Shown: piece by piece, positions 27,685 through 36,252 of the stretch
Layout of the letters: the number at the start of each line of letters is the position of its first letter
Position numbering within the stretch: position 1 is the stretch's first letter
Origin: Alishewanella aestuarii B11
GTDB lineage: Bacteria > Pseudomonadota > Gammaproteobacteria > Enterobacterales > Alteromonadaceae
Direction of reading: 5' to 3'
NCBI RefSeq assembly: GCF_000280055.1
Contig: NZ_ALAB01000038.1
Coordinates: 1 to 64,000, forward strand
Length of the DNA: 64,000 nucleotides
The notes under the pieces: generated by a model
Told to the model about the DNA's origin: nothing
What the model saw: the letters and a program-made list of their open reading frames with translations, nothing else
Databases searched by the model: none
Made by a program: the position numbers and the translations under genes

Positions 27685-27715
27685 GGGCCGGCACTATGCC
27701 GGCCCTGTTTTTTTT
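27685..27715 (+). terminator. Strong intrinsic terminator after rplS
   Basis: A 9-bp stem GGGCCGGCA/TGCCGGCCC (27685-27693 and 27697-27705, loop CTA) is followed by TG and eight T residues ending at 27715. The next gene's ATG begins at the very next base. Confidence 0.95.
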
Positions 27716-28330
27716 ATGGCAGAACTGACTGCTACAGCACCGCTTAATCCTACTCAACTGCAACAACTGGAACTTCGGTTGGAGCAAATCCTGTTACGCC
27801 GTTTTGGCGAGCTGACAGAGCAGCAACTTCTGACACTGCTGGATTTAAAACCCCTTACCACCATTCAAGACAGCCAGTTTGCACTATTCCAACGCCATTT
27901 TGTGCTGTATCACTTGCTGTACCGACTGGTTGAACGTTGGGCGCTAAGCAGCACCGCTTATCTGGATATTGGCCTGGCACGAATTAAAATTGCGCCCTGG
28001 CAAGACCATCTGCCGCTGCTTACCGATAGCAAGGCAGCTTATTATGCCGACTGGCAAAACTATTGGCGGATGACGCCGGTGGCATTAAGTAAGCGACTGG
28101 CGAGCTTCTGGCAGTATTATCAGCAGCGCCATGGCGTTAGCAGTAGCACGATCCAGCTCAATGATGACGAGGCGTTACAGCTGCTACAACTGGATTGGCC
28201 CTGCAGCCTAAGCGAGCTGAAAAAGGCCTTTCGGCGTTTATCGCTAAAACATCATCCGGATCGGGGCGGTGATAAAACCACCTTTGTCCGTATCTCGCTG
28301 GCCTATCAAAAAATCTTACAACGTTTATAA
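27716..28330 (+). CDS. DnaJ-related protein with C-terminal J-domain
   Basis: The 204-residue product belongs to the DnaJ-related family in which the J-domain is C-terminal. Residues about 1-140 resemble the family's N-terminal domain (TEQQLLTLLDLKPLTTIQDSQ). The J-domain covers about 150-204 with the HPD signature in KHHPDRGGDKTTF, so it should stimulate a DnaK-type ATPase. Partners are unknown. The ATG follows directly on the T-run of the rplS terminator and there is no ribosome site. Translation from read-through transcripts would be poor; the start is uncertain, although no better one was found. Confidence 0.82.
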   Translation: MAELTATAPLNPTQLQQLELRLEQILLRRFGELTEQQLLTLLDLKPLTTIQDSQFALFQRHFVLYHLLYRLVERWALSSTAYLDIGLARIKIAPWQDHLPLLTDSKAAYYADWQNYWRMTPVALSKRLASFWQYYQQRHGVSSSTIQLNDDEALQLLQLDWPCSLSELKKAFRRLSLKHHPDRGGDKTTFVRISLAYQKILQRL

Positions 28331-28449
28331 CCCTTTTCGCTGTTAATTATCTGAATTCGCTATTCTGCCAGGTTAACTGTAAAGATAAGTGTGCATTTTG
28401 TTTTTCTGGCTAAAGCTAGGGATTTCCTTATTTTTGTTGACCTACAGGG

Positions 28450-28478
28450 TTGACCTGATAGCCATCTATCCGTACACT
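28450..28478 (+). promoter_or_regulatory. Candidate aroF-tyrA promoter
   Basis: TTGACC at 28450-28455 and TACACT at 28473-28478 with a 17-bp spacer. It would give a leader of about 175 nt. An alternative promoter lies about 37 bp downstream. Confidence 0.6.
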
Positions 28479-28508
28479 CCAGTCTATTGTAATTTTATAG
28501 ATACGTGC

Positions 28509-28526
28509 TGTATAAATAAGTTTACG
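28509..28526 (+). promoter_or_regulatory. TyrR-box-like operator upstream of aroF-tyrA
   Basis: TGTATA-N6-TTTACG matches the TyrR consensus TGTAAA-N6-TTTACA at 10 of 12 defined positions. It overlaps the -10 of the second candidate promoter. TyrR control of aroF-tyrA is known in E. coli; here it is inferred from the site. Confidence 0.65.
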
Positions 28527-28658
28527 GATTTGAGTTGGGTTTTGCACAGCTTACTTAGCACAGAGGGCGGAAGATAACGCTTTTTTGCGTCAGCAGGCGG
28601 CACAAGCCCAGACTCTTGCCTATGCTTAGTCTCCGCAGCACTGCAAAGGAGCTCAATC

Positions 28659-29717
28659 GTGTCCATGATCGTCGATGACCTGCGTATCGTAGCGCAGAAA
28701 CCCTTAAGTTCGCCGGCTGTATTAAAACGGGTATTGCCGTTATCGGAGCAAGGCGCGGACTTTGTTGCCAAAGCCCGCGCTGATATCGCCAATATTATTC
28801 ATGGCCGTGACAAACGTTTGTTAGTGGTAACAGGCCCGTGTTCTATCCACGATCCGGTCGCTGCCATTGACTACGCCAATAAGTTAAAAGCACTGCAGTT
28901 AGCCTATCAGGACAGTTTGTATATTGTGATGCGGGTATACTTTGAAAAGCCCCGAACTACCGTCGGCTGGAAAGGCTTTATTAACGATCCTCACCTGGAT
29001 GACTCTTTCGATTTAGAAACCGGCTTAACCTGGGGCAGAGAGCTGTTATTGAAAATGGTCGAGCTGGAATTGCCGGTGGCGACCGAGGCGTTGGATCCGA
29101 TCAGCCCGCAGTATATGTCGGATCTGATTAGCTGGGCGGCGATTGGTGCCCGCACTGTGGAGTCGCAGACTCACCGTGAAATGGCCAGCGGCTTGTCGAT
29201 GCCGGTTGGTTTTAAAAATGGTACTGATGGCAGCTTAAGCGTCGCGCTTAATGCCCTGCAGTCGGCTGCCAGCGGTCACACCTTCTTTGGCATTAACCAA
29301 AAAGGTGAAGTCAGCCTGATCCAAACTGCCGGTAATCCGGATGGGCATATTATTCTGCGTGGTGGTGCCAAACCTAACTATGATGCTGCCAGCATCGGGG
29401 CTGCGTTGGCGCAGTTGGATAAACTTAAATTACCGCACGGCATCGTCGTAGACTGTAGCCATGGCAATTCCAATAAGGACCATAACCGGCAACCGCAGGT
29501 GGCACAAGAGGTGTTGGCGCAGCGCCTGGCCGGCAATAATGCCATTATCGGCATTATGCTGGAAAGCCACTTGCAGGCCGGGCGGCAGGATATCGTCAAT
29601 GGCAAAGCTGAAAAATATGGTGTCTCAGTCACAGATGCCTGTATTGACTGGTCAACAACCGCAGATTTACTGGCAATTTTAGCGCAACAAATGCGGCAAC
29701 TGGCGGCGGTGGCCTGA
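28659..29717 (+). CDS. aroF: 3-deoxy-7-phosphoheptulonate synthase, class I (AroF/AroG type)
   Basis: DAHP synthase condenses phosphoenolpyruvate and erythrose 4-phosphate, the first step of the shikimate pathway. The 352-residue product has [53 protein letters not shown] and [15 protein letters not shown], all typical of the class I enzyme. The start is GTG at 28659, seven bases after AGGAG; an ATG two codons later is less well spaced. It precedes tyrA by one base and has a TyrR-like site upstream, which favours the tyrosine-regulated paralogue AroF. Confidence 0.94.
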   Translation: MSMIVDDLRIVAQKPLSSPAVLKRVLPLSEQGADFVAKARADIANIIHGRDKRLLVVTGPCSIHDPVAAIDYANKLKALQLAYQDSLYIVMRVYFEKPRTTVGWKGFINDPHLDDSFDLETGLTWGRELLLKMVELELPVATEALDPISPQYMSDLISWAAIGARTVESQTHREMASGLSMPVGFKNGTDGSLSVALNALQSAASGHTFFGINQKGEVSLIQTAGNPDGHIILRGGAKPNYDAASIGAALAQLDKLKLPHGIVVDCSHGNSNKDHNRQPQVAQEVLAQRLAGNNAIIGIMLESHLQAGRQDIVNGKAEKYGVSVTDACIDWSTTADLLAILAQQMRQLAAVA

Positions 29718-29718
29718 G

Positions 29719-30855
29719 GTGAAGCCCAGTGATGCAGCTGCAGCGGCGTTGCAGCCGCTGCGAGAGCAAATTGATCAACTGGACAGTGAGCTCGTCGAGC
29801 TATTGGCGCGCCGGGCCAGAGTCACCGCCCAGGTTGGGCAGGTGAAGCAACACTATGCGTTGCCGGTGTATGTACCGGAGCGTGAGCAGGCATTACTCGC
29901 TGCCAGACGACAGCAAGCGCTGGCACAAGGCGTCTCGCCGGAATTGGTTGAAGACTTATTACGCCGGGTGATGCGCGAGTCTTATGCCACCCAGGATCAA
30001 CACTTTGTCTGTTGCCGGCCCAGTGGCGGCAAGGTGGTGGTGGTCGGCGGCGCCGGAGCCTTAGGCAGCCGTTTTGTCAGCTTATTTCAACGCTCCGGTT
30101 ATCAGGTGGCAATACTGGAACCTCAGGACTGGCCACAGGCCGCCCAGCTATGTCAGGATGCCGCCCTGGTATTACTGGCGGTACCTATTACGCTTACCGA
30201 GCAGGTGATTGCGCAGTTACCGACATTGCCAGCACAGTGCGTACTGGCCGATTTAACCAGTATTAAGGCGCGGCCGCTGCAAGCGATGCTGGCGCAGCAT
30301 AGCGGGCCTGTCGTTGGCTTACACCCAATGTTTGGTCCAGACATCAATAACTTGATTAAGCAAGTGGTCGTAGTTTGTGATGGCCGGCAGCCGGAAGACT
30401 ATCAGTGGTTATTAAAGCAACTGGTGATCTGGGGCGCGGAGCTGACGACCAAGGCGGCGGAAGAGCATGACAGTGCCATGCAACTGATCCAGGCGATGCG
30501 GCATTTTTCCTCTTTGGTCTATGGTGTGCATCTAGCCGAAGAGCAGGCTGATTTACATCAGCTGTTAGCACTCAGCTCACCGATTTACCGGCTGGAGCTG
30601 GCGATGGTGGGGCGCTTGTTCGCACAGAACGCTGAACTTTATGCCGATATTATGTTGTCATCGGCTGATGTGACGGCGCTGCTGCAGCGTTATCAGCAGC
30701 GTTTTGCCCAGCTATTGAGCTTGTTGGCAGCGCAGGATAAAGCCGGTTTAATGGCGGAATTTGCCAAGGGCCAGCAGTTCTTCGGCGAGCTGGCGCAGCA
30801 ATTTCTGCAGGAAAGTAAGCAATTACTGCAAAAAGCAGCAGACGGGCGCAGTTAG
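29719..30855 (+). CDS. tyrA: Bifunctional chorismate mutase/prephenate dehydrogenase
   Basis: TyrA converts chorismate to prephenate and oxidises it to 4-hydroxyphenylpyruvate for tyrosine. The 378-residue product has an AroQ chorismate mutase domain (about 10-90: [26 protein letters not shown] begins it) and an NAD-binding prephenate dehydrogenase domain from about 105 ([19 protein letters not shown]). LHPMFGPD is a typical dehydrogenase motif. GTG at 29719 follows the aroF TGA by one base. Confidence 0.96.
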   Translation: MKPSDAAAAALQPLREQIDQLDSELVELLARRARVTAQVGQVKQHYALPVYVPEREQALLAARRQQALAQGVSPELVEDLLRRVMRESYATQDQHFVCCRPSGGKVVVVGGAGALGSRFVSLFQRSGYQVAILEPQDWPQAAQLCQDAALVLLAVPITLTEQVIAQLPTLPAQCVLADLTSIKARPLQAMLAQHSGPVVGLHPMFGPDINNLIKQVVVVCDGRQPEDYQWLLKQLVIWGAELTTKAAEEHDSAMQLIQAMRHFSSLVYGVHLAEEQADLHQLLALSSPIYRLELAMVGRLFAQNAELYADIMLSSADVTALLQRYQQRFAQLLSLLAAQDKAGLMAEFAKGQQFFGELAQQFLQESKQLLQKAADGRS

Positions 30856-30868
30856 CGCCCGAATTTAC
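30843..30868 (+). terminator. Hairpin at the end of tyrA
   Basis: CGGGCGC (30843-30849) pairs with GCGCCCG (30855-30861) around AGTTA, which includes the tyrA stop. AATTTACT follows, so it is a weak terminator for tyrA. Confidence 0.5.
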
Positions 30869-30873
30869 TGGCG

Positions 30874-31755
30874 CTACTTACCCAACTGATAGAAATCATA
30901 AATCACCTGCCAGGCTTGCTCCGGGCTGTCGACATACTGAATCAGTTCCAGGTCCTGCGGGCTAATCAGTCCCTCTTCTGCCAGCATCTCGAAATTGATC
31001 AAGCGTTGCCAGAAAGCTTTATCGTACAGGATCACCGGTACCCGTTCGGCTTTTCTGGTTTGGATCAGGGTCAGGGTTTCAAATAACTCATCTAGCGTAC
31101 CAAAGCCACCCGGAAAGGCCACCAGCGCCCGCGCCCGTTGCAGGAAATGCATTTTGCGAATGGCAAAATAATGAAACTGGAAACAGAATTCCGGGGTGAT
31201 ATAGGGATTAGGGTGCTGCTCTTTCGGCAGCACAATATTTAAGCCGATGCTCTTGCCGTTCGCATCCATGGCGCCGCGGTTGGCCGCTTCCATAATCCCC
31301 GGGCCACCACCGCTGATAATAGTCAGCGCGCAGTGCGGATGCTGGCAACTATGACTGGTCACCAGACGTGAAAATTCCTGCGATGCCGCATAATAACGGC
31401 TATTCTTCAGGTCCCGCTCTGCTTGTGCTAGTGCATGGATAGCGGCAGGGGTATCCGGGCTTGCCGCATAATGCTGCTTCACGTCTACCAATTGTTGTTC
31501 GGCCTGAGTTGGGGACAAAAAGCGCGCACTACCGAACACGACTATAGTGGCATTGATCTGATGTTGATCCAGCACCAGCTGCGGTTTCAGATATTCCAGT
31601 TGTAAGCGCACATGCCGCAGCTCGTCCTGCATTAAAAAACCGGTATCGGCAAAGGCCAGTTTGTAGGAGTCATGGTCCTGCAGTCGCGAGATAGCGTCTA
31701 ATGATTCCTGGGCCGTGGCAAAATTGCGTTTATATAAAGCATTGCTTTCTGTCAT
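30874..31755 (-). CDS. LOG-family nucleotide-processing protein
   Basis: The 293-residue product carries the LOG/lysine-decarboxylase-like Rossmann signature: SGGGPGIMEAANRGA and, 60 residues later, PGGFGTLDELFE. Such proteins cleave the N-glycosidic bond of nucleoside monophosphates. An additional N-terminal region of about 65 residues and an insertion between VFGSARF and TIISGGGPG set it apart from the shortest members. Which nucleotide it uses is not visible. It converges on tyrA and is divergent from the Na/Pi symporter gene. Confidence 0.88.
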   Translation of the reverse strand: MTESNALYKRNFATAQESLDAISRLQDHDSYKLAFADTGFLMQDELRHVRLQLEYLKPQLVLDQHQINATIVVFGSARFLSPTQAEQQLVDVKQHYAASPDTPAAIHALAQAERDLKNSRYYAASQEFSRLVTSHSCQHPHCALTIISGGGPGIMEAANRGAMDANGKSIGLNIVLPKEQHPNPYITPEFCFQFHYFAIRKMHFLQRARALVAFPGGFGTLDELFETLTLIQTRKAERVPVILYDKAFWQRLINFEMLAEEGLISPQDLELIQYVDSPEQAWQVIYDFYQLGK

Positions 31756-31847
31756 GACAAGATCCCCTTAATTACTACTTTTTTGATACAAAACAGCTAA
31801 GGCGTTGTAAAGTTGGGTTATAACATAGAAAAGCAAGAAGGAAGGCT

Positions 31848-33455
31848 ATGCTATCAGATATTTTAATTGGTTTGGGTGCGCTCGGGTTAATCCTACTGGG
31901 TATGGACTGGCTGAGCAAGGGGCTAAAAGCTGCAGCCGGTCGCTCCCTGATGCAGTTCCTCGAACGCAGTACCCAAAAATCCTGGCAGGGTTTGCTCTTT
32001 GGTACGGCCGCCACCGTCGCCGTGCAATCTTCAACCGTGATTACTGTCACCACCATAGGTTTCGTCAATGCTGGTATCTTGTCGCTGCAAAATGCCGCCT
32101 TTGTGATTTATGGCAGTAATGTCGGGACCTCTCTGACCGGTTGGTTTGTCGCTTTAGTCGGCATGCAATTTAAAATTGATGCGCTGGCGATGCCGCTGAT
32201 CGGCGTGGGGGCCTTATTAAAACTATTCGCAAAATCGGCACGGCGACAAGGTTTTGGCGAGGCATTGGTGGGCTTCGGTTTGTTTTTCCTGGGGCTGGCG
32301 TATTTGAAAGACAGTTTCGATACCGTCTTTGTCGATATCGAGTTTTCCCTGCTCAGCGAGCTTGGTGTCTGGGGCCTGTTACTCGGGGTGTTAATTGGCA
32401 CCTTGCTGACCGTGGTGATGCAGGCTTCAATTGCGGTACTGGCGCTGGTTATTACGGCGACCTCAACTGGGGTTATTCCGTTGTCAGTGGCGGCTGCCTT
32501 TGTGATAGGGGCAAATTTAGGTACTACCTCCACCGCCATTATCTCGACCTTAGCTGCGACGGCAAAAGCCAAGCGGTTAGCCATGCTACATGTGATCTTT
32601 AACGTGGTAACCGGTGTCGTCGCTATCATTATCCTGACGCCCTTGCTGTGGTTAATCAGCCTGCTACAGAGCGCGCTGTTTCACGACCCGAATCCGGCGC
32701 TTAGCTTGGCGCTGTTTCATACCTTATTTAATATTTTAGGCGTGCTGCTGATGTGGCCGCTGACCAGCAGGTTGGTAAAGTTTTTAAATAGCCGCTTTCG
32801 GGCACAAAAAGCCGGCCAACTACGGGTGTTGGATGCTTCCAGCCTGAGTATTCCGGCTGTGGCGATTAAGACCCTGAGTATGGAGAGTTTAAGGGTAGGG
32901 CAACTGATAAGCGGTCAGGCGTTGCTGTTAAGTCAGGGGAAAACATTATCAAGCCAGAGTATTGAGCAGATCCGGCAGCTACAAAGTGAGATTAGCCACT
33001 ATTTAACTTTGTTGGGCAAAAGCCAGCTGGCAGAGCATGAATCGCAGGCATTAAACGAACTAATCAAAAATCAGCTAAGGTTAGAAATGACATTACAATT
33101 ACTACCTGAGTTAGCAGAGCAAGCCGAGCGCGATCCGCAAGCCTTTGTGCCAGAACAGGCTTTATGGCAACAACTCAGTTCGGCACATTGGCCGGATGCA
33201 GCACAGCAGATCCGTAGCTGTTATCGTGATTTGATGCGGCAACGGCAAAAATTGAAAGAACAGCTGTATCTGCTGGTGCTGACCGAACGTTTAACTAATG
33301 ACTCCGGCGGCGATCAGCTGTTGCGTTTTGCCGAGCTGCGTCGTTTTAACCAACAATTAACCCGGGCTATGCTGGCACTTGCCAAACTGCATGGACCCCA
33401 ACAAGCACCGCAAACTAGCGCGGTGAACCATGAGGAAATTAACCATGCCAGTTAA
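31848..33455 (+). CDS. Na+/phosphate symporter family protein with PhoU-like tail
   Basis: The 535-residue membrane protein matches the NptA/YjbB family. Two inverted Na/Pi repeats lie in the first 310 residues, the first with VQSSTVITVTTIGF and the second with the matching MQASIAVLALVITATS. About ten membrane segments precede a cytoplasmic helical tail (about 330-510) similar to PhoU. It is likely to move inorganic phosphate with sodium. The ATG has an excellent GAAGGAAGG ribosome site. Its end overlaps the next gene by 11 bases. Confidence 0.88.
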   Translation: MLSDILIGLGALGLILLGMDWLSKGLKAAAGRSLMQFLERSTQKSWQGLLFGTAATVAVQSSTVITVTTIGFVNAGILSLQNAAFVIYGSNVGTSLTGWFVALVGMQFKIDALAMPLIGVGALLKLFAKSARRQGFGEALVGFGLFFLGLAYLKDSFDTVFVDIEFSLLSELGVWGLLLGVLIGTLLTVVMQASIAVLALVITATSTGVIPLSVAAAFVIGANLGTTSTAIISTLAATAKAKRLAMLHVIFNVVTGVVAIIILTPLLWLISLLQSALFHDPNPALSLALFHTLFNILGVLLMWPLTSRLVKFLNSRFRAQKAGQLRVLDASSLSIPAVAIKTLSMESLRVGQLISGQALLLSQGKTLSSQSIEQIRQLQSEISHYLTLLGKSQLAEHESQALNELIKNQLRLEMTLQLLPELAEQAERDPQAFVPEQALWQQLSSAHWPDAAQQIRSCYRDLMRQRQKLKEQLYLLVLTERLTNDSGGDQLLRFAELRRFNQQLTRAMLALAKLHGPQQAPQTSAVNHEEINHAS

Positions 33456-34851
33456 TGCCAGTTTAACCTTCATCGGCGCCGCCAGGCAGGTCACCGGTTC
33501 CTGTTATCTGTTAAAGATGAATCAACAACAGTTTTTACTCGATTGCGGCATGGTGCAGGGCGCGGATCAGGTCAGAGAATGGCATAAATTCCGCTTCCCG
33601 TTTAAGCCAAAGGATATTGATGCCGTTATTCTGTCGCATGCGCATATTGATCATAGCGGCTTATTGCCTTTGCTGGTGGCGAAAGGCTTTGGCGGCAAGA
33701 TTTACTGTACTCCGGGCACCGCCGAACTGTTACCGGTGCTGTTAAAGGACTCCGTCAATCTGTATTTAAAAGATCTGGAATGGCAAAACCGTAAAGCCTC
33801 CCGTGCCGGTAAGAAAATCTATGAGCCGGTGATGTCGCTGCAGGATGCTGAACGGGTGAGTGACTTAGTGCGGGTGCTGGGCTATAACAAAAGAGCCTTT
33901 CCGCTGCAGGGCGTCGAGCTGGAGTTTGCTGATGCCGGCCATATTCTGGGGTCGGCCATAGTGCAGCTCTGGCTAAAGGGGAAGCAGGCGATGAAAAAGC
34001 TAGTGTTCTCCGGTGATCTGGGGAATCCCGCGACTGTACTGCTGCCGGCACCAACCGAGATTGACCAGGCCGATATTGTGTTGATGGAAAGTACCTATGG
34101 TAATCGTAACCATCAACCGCTGGATAATACCATTGAGGAGTTTGCAACAGCGCTGGAACAAGCCTATAACGATGGCGGCAATGTGTTTATTCCGGCCTTT
34201 GCCCTGGGGCGCTCGCAGGAAATTCTGTATTACCTGGCACTATTGCACCGTCAGGGGCGGCTAAAGCAGCGCTTGGTATTTCTGGATAGCCCCATGGCTA
34301 TCAGTATTACCAAAATTTACAGTGAGTATCTGCACCGGCTGGAGCAGGCAGATCTGGACAAAATCGGTTATAAGAAGGGCATGACACTGGAGCAGCTGTT
34401 GCCGATGCTAAAGGTGTCAGAAACCGTTGAGGATTCCACTGCAATCAACAGAGTTACTCATGGCGCTATTATTATCGCTGGCAGCGGCATGTGTAATGGC
34501 GGTCGCATCGTACACCATTTGAAACATAATTTATGGAAAAACACCAACCATCTCATCTTTGTTGGCTTTCAGGCCAGAGGCACCCTCGGCCGGCGTTTGG
34601 TGGACGGTGAAAAGCGGGTGAAAATTTTCGGCCAGGACACAGTGGTAAAAGCCAAATTGCATACCATTGGCGGCTTTTCTGCACACGCCGGACAAACTGA
34701 GCTAGTGCGCTGGGCCACCGCCATTGGCGGAGCGCCCGAGTTCTATCTGGTGCATGGTGAACCTGAGGCACAGCAGGTACTGCAAGAGGTACTGGCTGAG
34801 GCCGGTATCCAGGCGCAGATCCCGGAGCAGGGCCAGCAGATCCTGTTTTAA
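33445..34851 (+). CDS. Beta-CASP metallo-beta-lactamase-fold RNase-like protein
   Basis: The 468-residue product has the metallo-beta-lactamase core with SHAHIDHSGLLP (HxHxDH), a histidine in ADAGHILGSA, and an aspartate in FSGDLGN. A beta-CASP domain follows (about 200-330), and an RMMBL-type C-terminus contains HTIGGFSAHAGQTEL. This arrangement is that of CPSF73/YSH1-like nucleases, so RNA processing is the probable role. The ATG at 33445 is preferred because AGGA lies eight bases upstream; an ATG at 33430 is also in frame. It overlaps the symporter gene, suggesting coupling. Confidence 0.9.
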   Translation: MPVNASLTFIGAARQVTGSCYLLKMNQQQFLLDCGMVQGADQVREWHKFRFPFKPKDIDAVILSHAHIDHSGLLPLLVAKGFGGKIYCTPGTAELLPVLLKDSVNLYLKDLEWQNRKASRAGKKIYEPVMSLQDAERVSDLVRVLGYNKRAFPLQGVELEFADAGHILGSAIVQLWLKGKQAMKKLVFSGDLGNPATVLLPAPTEIDQADIVLMESTYGNRNHQPLDNTIEEFATALEQAYNDGGNVFIPAFALGRSQEILYYLALLHRQGRLKQRLVFLDSPMAISITKIYSEYLHRLEQADLDKIGYKKGMTLEQLLPMLKVSETVEDSTAINRVTHGAIIIAGSGMCNGGRIVHHLKHNLWKNTNHLIFVGFQARGTLGRRLVDGEKRVKIFGQDTVVKAKLHTIGGFSAHAGQTELVRWATAIGGAPEFYLVHGEPEAQQVLQEVLAEAGIQAQIPEQGQQILF

Positions 34852-34857
34852 TAAGTT

Positions 34858-34890
34858 GAGGGCAGCCTCTGGGCTGCCCTCGATCTTATC
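34858..34890 (+). terminator. Terminator after the beta-CASP gene
   Basis: A 10-bp perfect stem GAGGGCAGCC/GGCTGCCCTC (34858-34867 and 34872-34881, loop TCTG) is followed by GATCTTATCT. The T-run is weak but the stem is strong, and it sits between convergent genes. Confidence 0.65.
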
Positions 34891-34915
34891 TCTGTTAAGG
34901 CCTGGCTGGTCAGAT

Positions 34916-36067
34916 TTAGGCCTGGATTTCAGTTGGCGTAACCTCGTCACTCGGGTAGCAGCCCAGCACTTTGACAAACTTAGTCAGATTGTTCAGCTCT
35001 TCCAGCGCGCGGGTCATGGCGTAGTCGTTCAGATTGGCGCTGACATCGACATAAAACATCTCTTCCCACGGATTACCCGGAATAGGGCGTGACTCGAGTT
35101 TGCTCATACTGATGCCATGTTGTTTCAGTACCAGCAGCGCTTCAACCAAAGCACCGGGTTGCTGGCCGGTATACATAATAAAGGTGGTTTTGGCCGGGAT
35201 TGCTTTTGCCACCTGCACCGGTTTACGGGCAACCACAATAAAACGGCTGACGTTTTGTTTCTGATTCGCCAGTTCGCGGGTTAATACCTCCAGGCCATAG
35301 AGTTTGCCACCTTCCTCGCCGCCAATCGCGATAATAGTGGGGTCCTGTAACGCTTTTACCTTGGCAAAGGCGGCGGATGAACTTTCACAGTATTCAATTT
35401 TAACGTTAGTCAGCCCCAGTAAGAACTGGCTACACTGGGCAATTACCTGCGGATGTGAGCAGACCTGGCGTACTTTGCTCAGGTCGGTACCAGGCAGGCC
35501 GAGCAAGCAGTGCTCGATCGGATGGGTTAACTCTCCGACTATCGATAAGCGGGTGTGCTGCAGTAAGTCATATACCTCGTTAATAGAACCGGATGAGGTA
35601 TTTTCAATTGGCAATACCGCATAGTCGGCATGGCCGGTTTCCACCGCTTTGACAATTTCATTAAAGCTGTCACAGCCCAGTTCAATAATGCGCTCGGCGC
35701 GGCGGGTAAAATATTTTTGCGTTGCCCAGTAGCTGTATGAACCCTGACCACCAAGGAAGGCTACCCGTACCGCCGGCGTATGTTCGCCATTTAACTGGCC
35801 CTGCACCTTGGCTTGTTGCTGTAGCACTGAGTCTTCGATAATGACATGATAAATTCGTGTCACATACTGCGCATCCAGTCCCAGCGGCTTACCTTGCTCA
35901 ATCAGCGACAGTAATAATTCCTGTTCCCGCTTCTGATCGCGAATGGGCTTATTCTGCGTTAACTTCGCTTCGGCGACGGCCAATGCCAGCGCACGCCTTT
36001 TTGCCAGTAACCCCAATAACTGCTGATCGGTATCGCTGATCGCGGTTCTGATCTGATCTAATTCCAT
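34916..36067 (-). CDS. pheA: Bifunctional chorismate mutase/prephenate dehydratase
   Basis: PheA converts chorismate through prephenate to phenylpyruvate for phenylalanine. The 383-residue product has an AroQ mutase domain (about 1-90), a prephenate dehydratase domain (about 100-280; AFLGGQGSYSYWA and LPIENTSSGSINEVYDLL), and a C-terminal ACT domain with ESRPIPGNPWEEMFYVDV, the phenylalanine-binding ESRP motif. It is close to the E. coli length of 386. An attenuator with leader peptide precedes it. Confidence 0.97.
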   Translation of the reverse strand: MELDQIRTAISDTDQQLLGLLAKRRALALAVAEAKLTQNKPIRDQKREQELLLSLIEQGKPLGLDAQYVTRIYHVIIEDSVLQQQAKVQGQLNGEHTPAVRVAFLGGQGSYSYWATQKYFTRRAERIIELGCDSFNEIVKAVETGHADYAVLPIENTSSGSINEVYDLLQHTRLSIVGELTHPIEHCLLGLPGTDLSKVRQVCSHPQVIAQCSQFLLGLTNVKIEYCESSSAAFAKVKALQDPTIIAIGGEEGGKLYGLEVLTRELANQKQNVSRFIVVARKPVQVAKAIPAKTTFIMYTGQQPGALVEALLVLKQHGISMSKLESRPIPGNPWEEMFYVDVSANLNDYAMTRALEELNNLTKFVKVLGCYPSDEVTPTEIQA

Positions 36068-36102
36068 AACGGCCTCTGTGCTGATAGCTACTAAAACGAC
36101 TC

Positions 36103-36130
36103 AAAAAAAAACCTCCCGGCTTGGGAGGTT
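36103..36130 (-). terminator. pheA attenuator terminator (segments 3 and 4)
   Basis: Reading the minus strand, AACCTCCC (36130-36123) pairs with GGGAGGTT (36117-36110) over a five-base loop and runs directly into a nine-base T-run ending at 36103. It lies between pheL and pheA. Confidence 0.95.
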
Positions 36131-36156
36131 TCTGCTTAACGCGCGCGCACGGTCAG

Positions 36157-36216
36157 CTACCTCCTCGCTAAGGTGGTAAAGCTAAAAAAACCGAGCACAA
36201 CTGAAACTGTTTTCAT
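36157..36216 (-). CDS. pheL: pheA leader peptide
   Basis: A 19-codon frame starts at ATG 36216 and ends with TAG at 36157. It encodes Phe at positions 10, 11 and 13 (VLGFFSFTT). A leader peptide rich in the codons of the operon's product is the hallmark of ribosome-mediated attenuation. Downstream segments can form alternative hairpins: ACCACCT (36177-36171) with AGGAGGT (36165-36159), and AGGAGGT with the ACCTCC of the terminator arm. Phe-starved ribosomes stalled at codons 10-13 would mask the first segment and free the second to block the terminator. It was found by eye and is shorter than standard gene-calling thresholds. Confidence 0.88.
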   Translation of the reverse strand: MKTVSVVLGFFSFTTLARR

Positions 36217-36222
36217 ACCAGC

Positions 36223-36252
36223 ACCATAATCCGTCTGGATGGCCAAAGTCAA
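36223..36252 (-). promoter_or_regulatory. Candidate pheL-pheA promoter
   Basis: On the minus strand TTGACT (36252-36247) and TATGGT (36228-36223) are separated by 18 bp. The predicted start falls within a base or two of the pheL ATG, implying a very short or absent leader for pheL. A promoter further upstream would lie within the acylase gene. Confidence 0.5.

Larger units (their letters stand above)
28331..28658 (+). promoter_or_regulatory. Regulatory region upstream of aroF-tyrA
   Basis: No gene is seen in this 328-base gap. It holds a TTGACC/TACACT promoter (28450-28478), a second candidate TTGTAA/TATAAA (28487-28516), a TyrR-like box overlapping that second -10 (28509-28526), and a weaker half-matching box at 28378-28395 (TGTAAA with TGTGCA six bases apart). 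The ribosome site AGGAG lies at 28647-28651. A short hydrophobic frame at 28389-28577 is not considered real. Confidence 0.6.

Noticed and set aside
28389-28577. Short hydrophobic plus-strand frame upstream of aroF
   Set aside because: It covers the promoters and TyrR-like box, and has no ribosome site or family resemblance.
28484-28792. Minus-strand frame across the aroF start
   Set aside because: It is antisense to the aroF coding sequence and regulatory region and has no recognised motif.
32108-32629. 173-codon minus-strand frame antisense to the Na/Pi symporter
   Set aside because: It follows from the codon pattern of the membrane protein; its Thr/Ser/Lys-rich translation matches no family.
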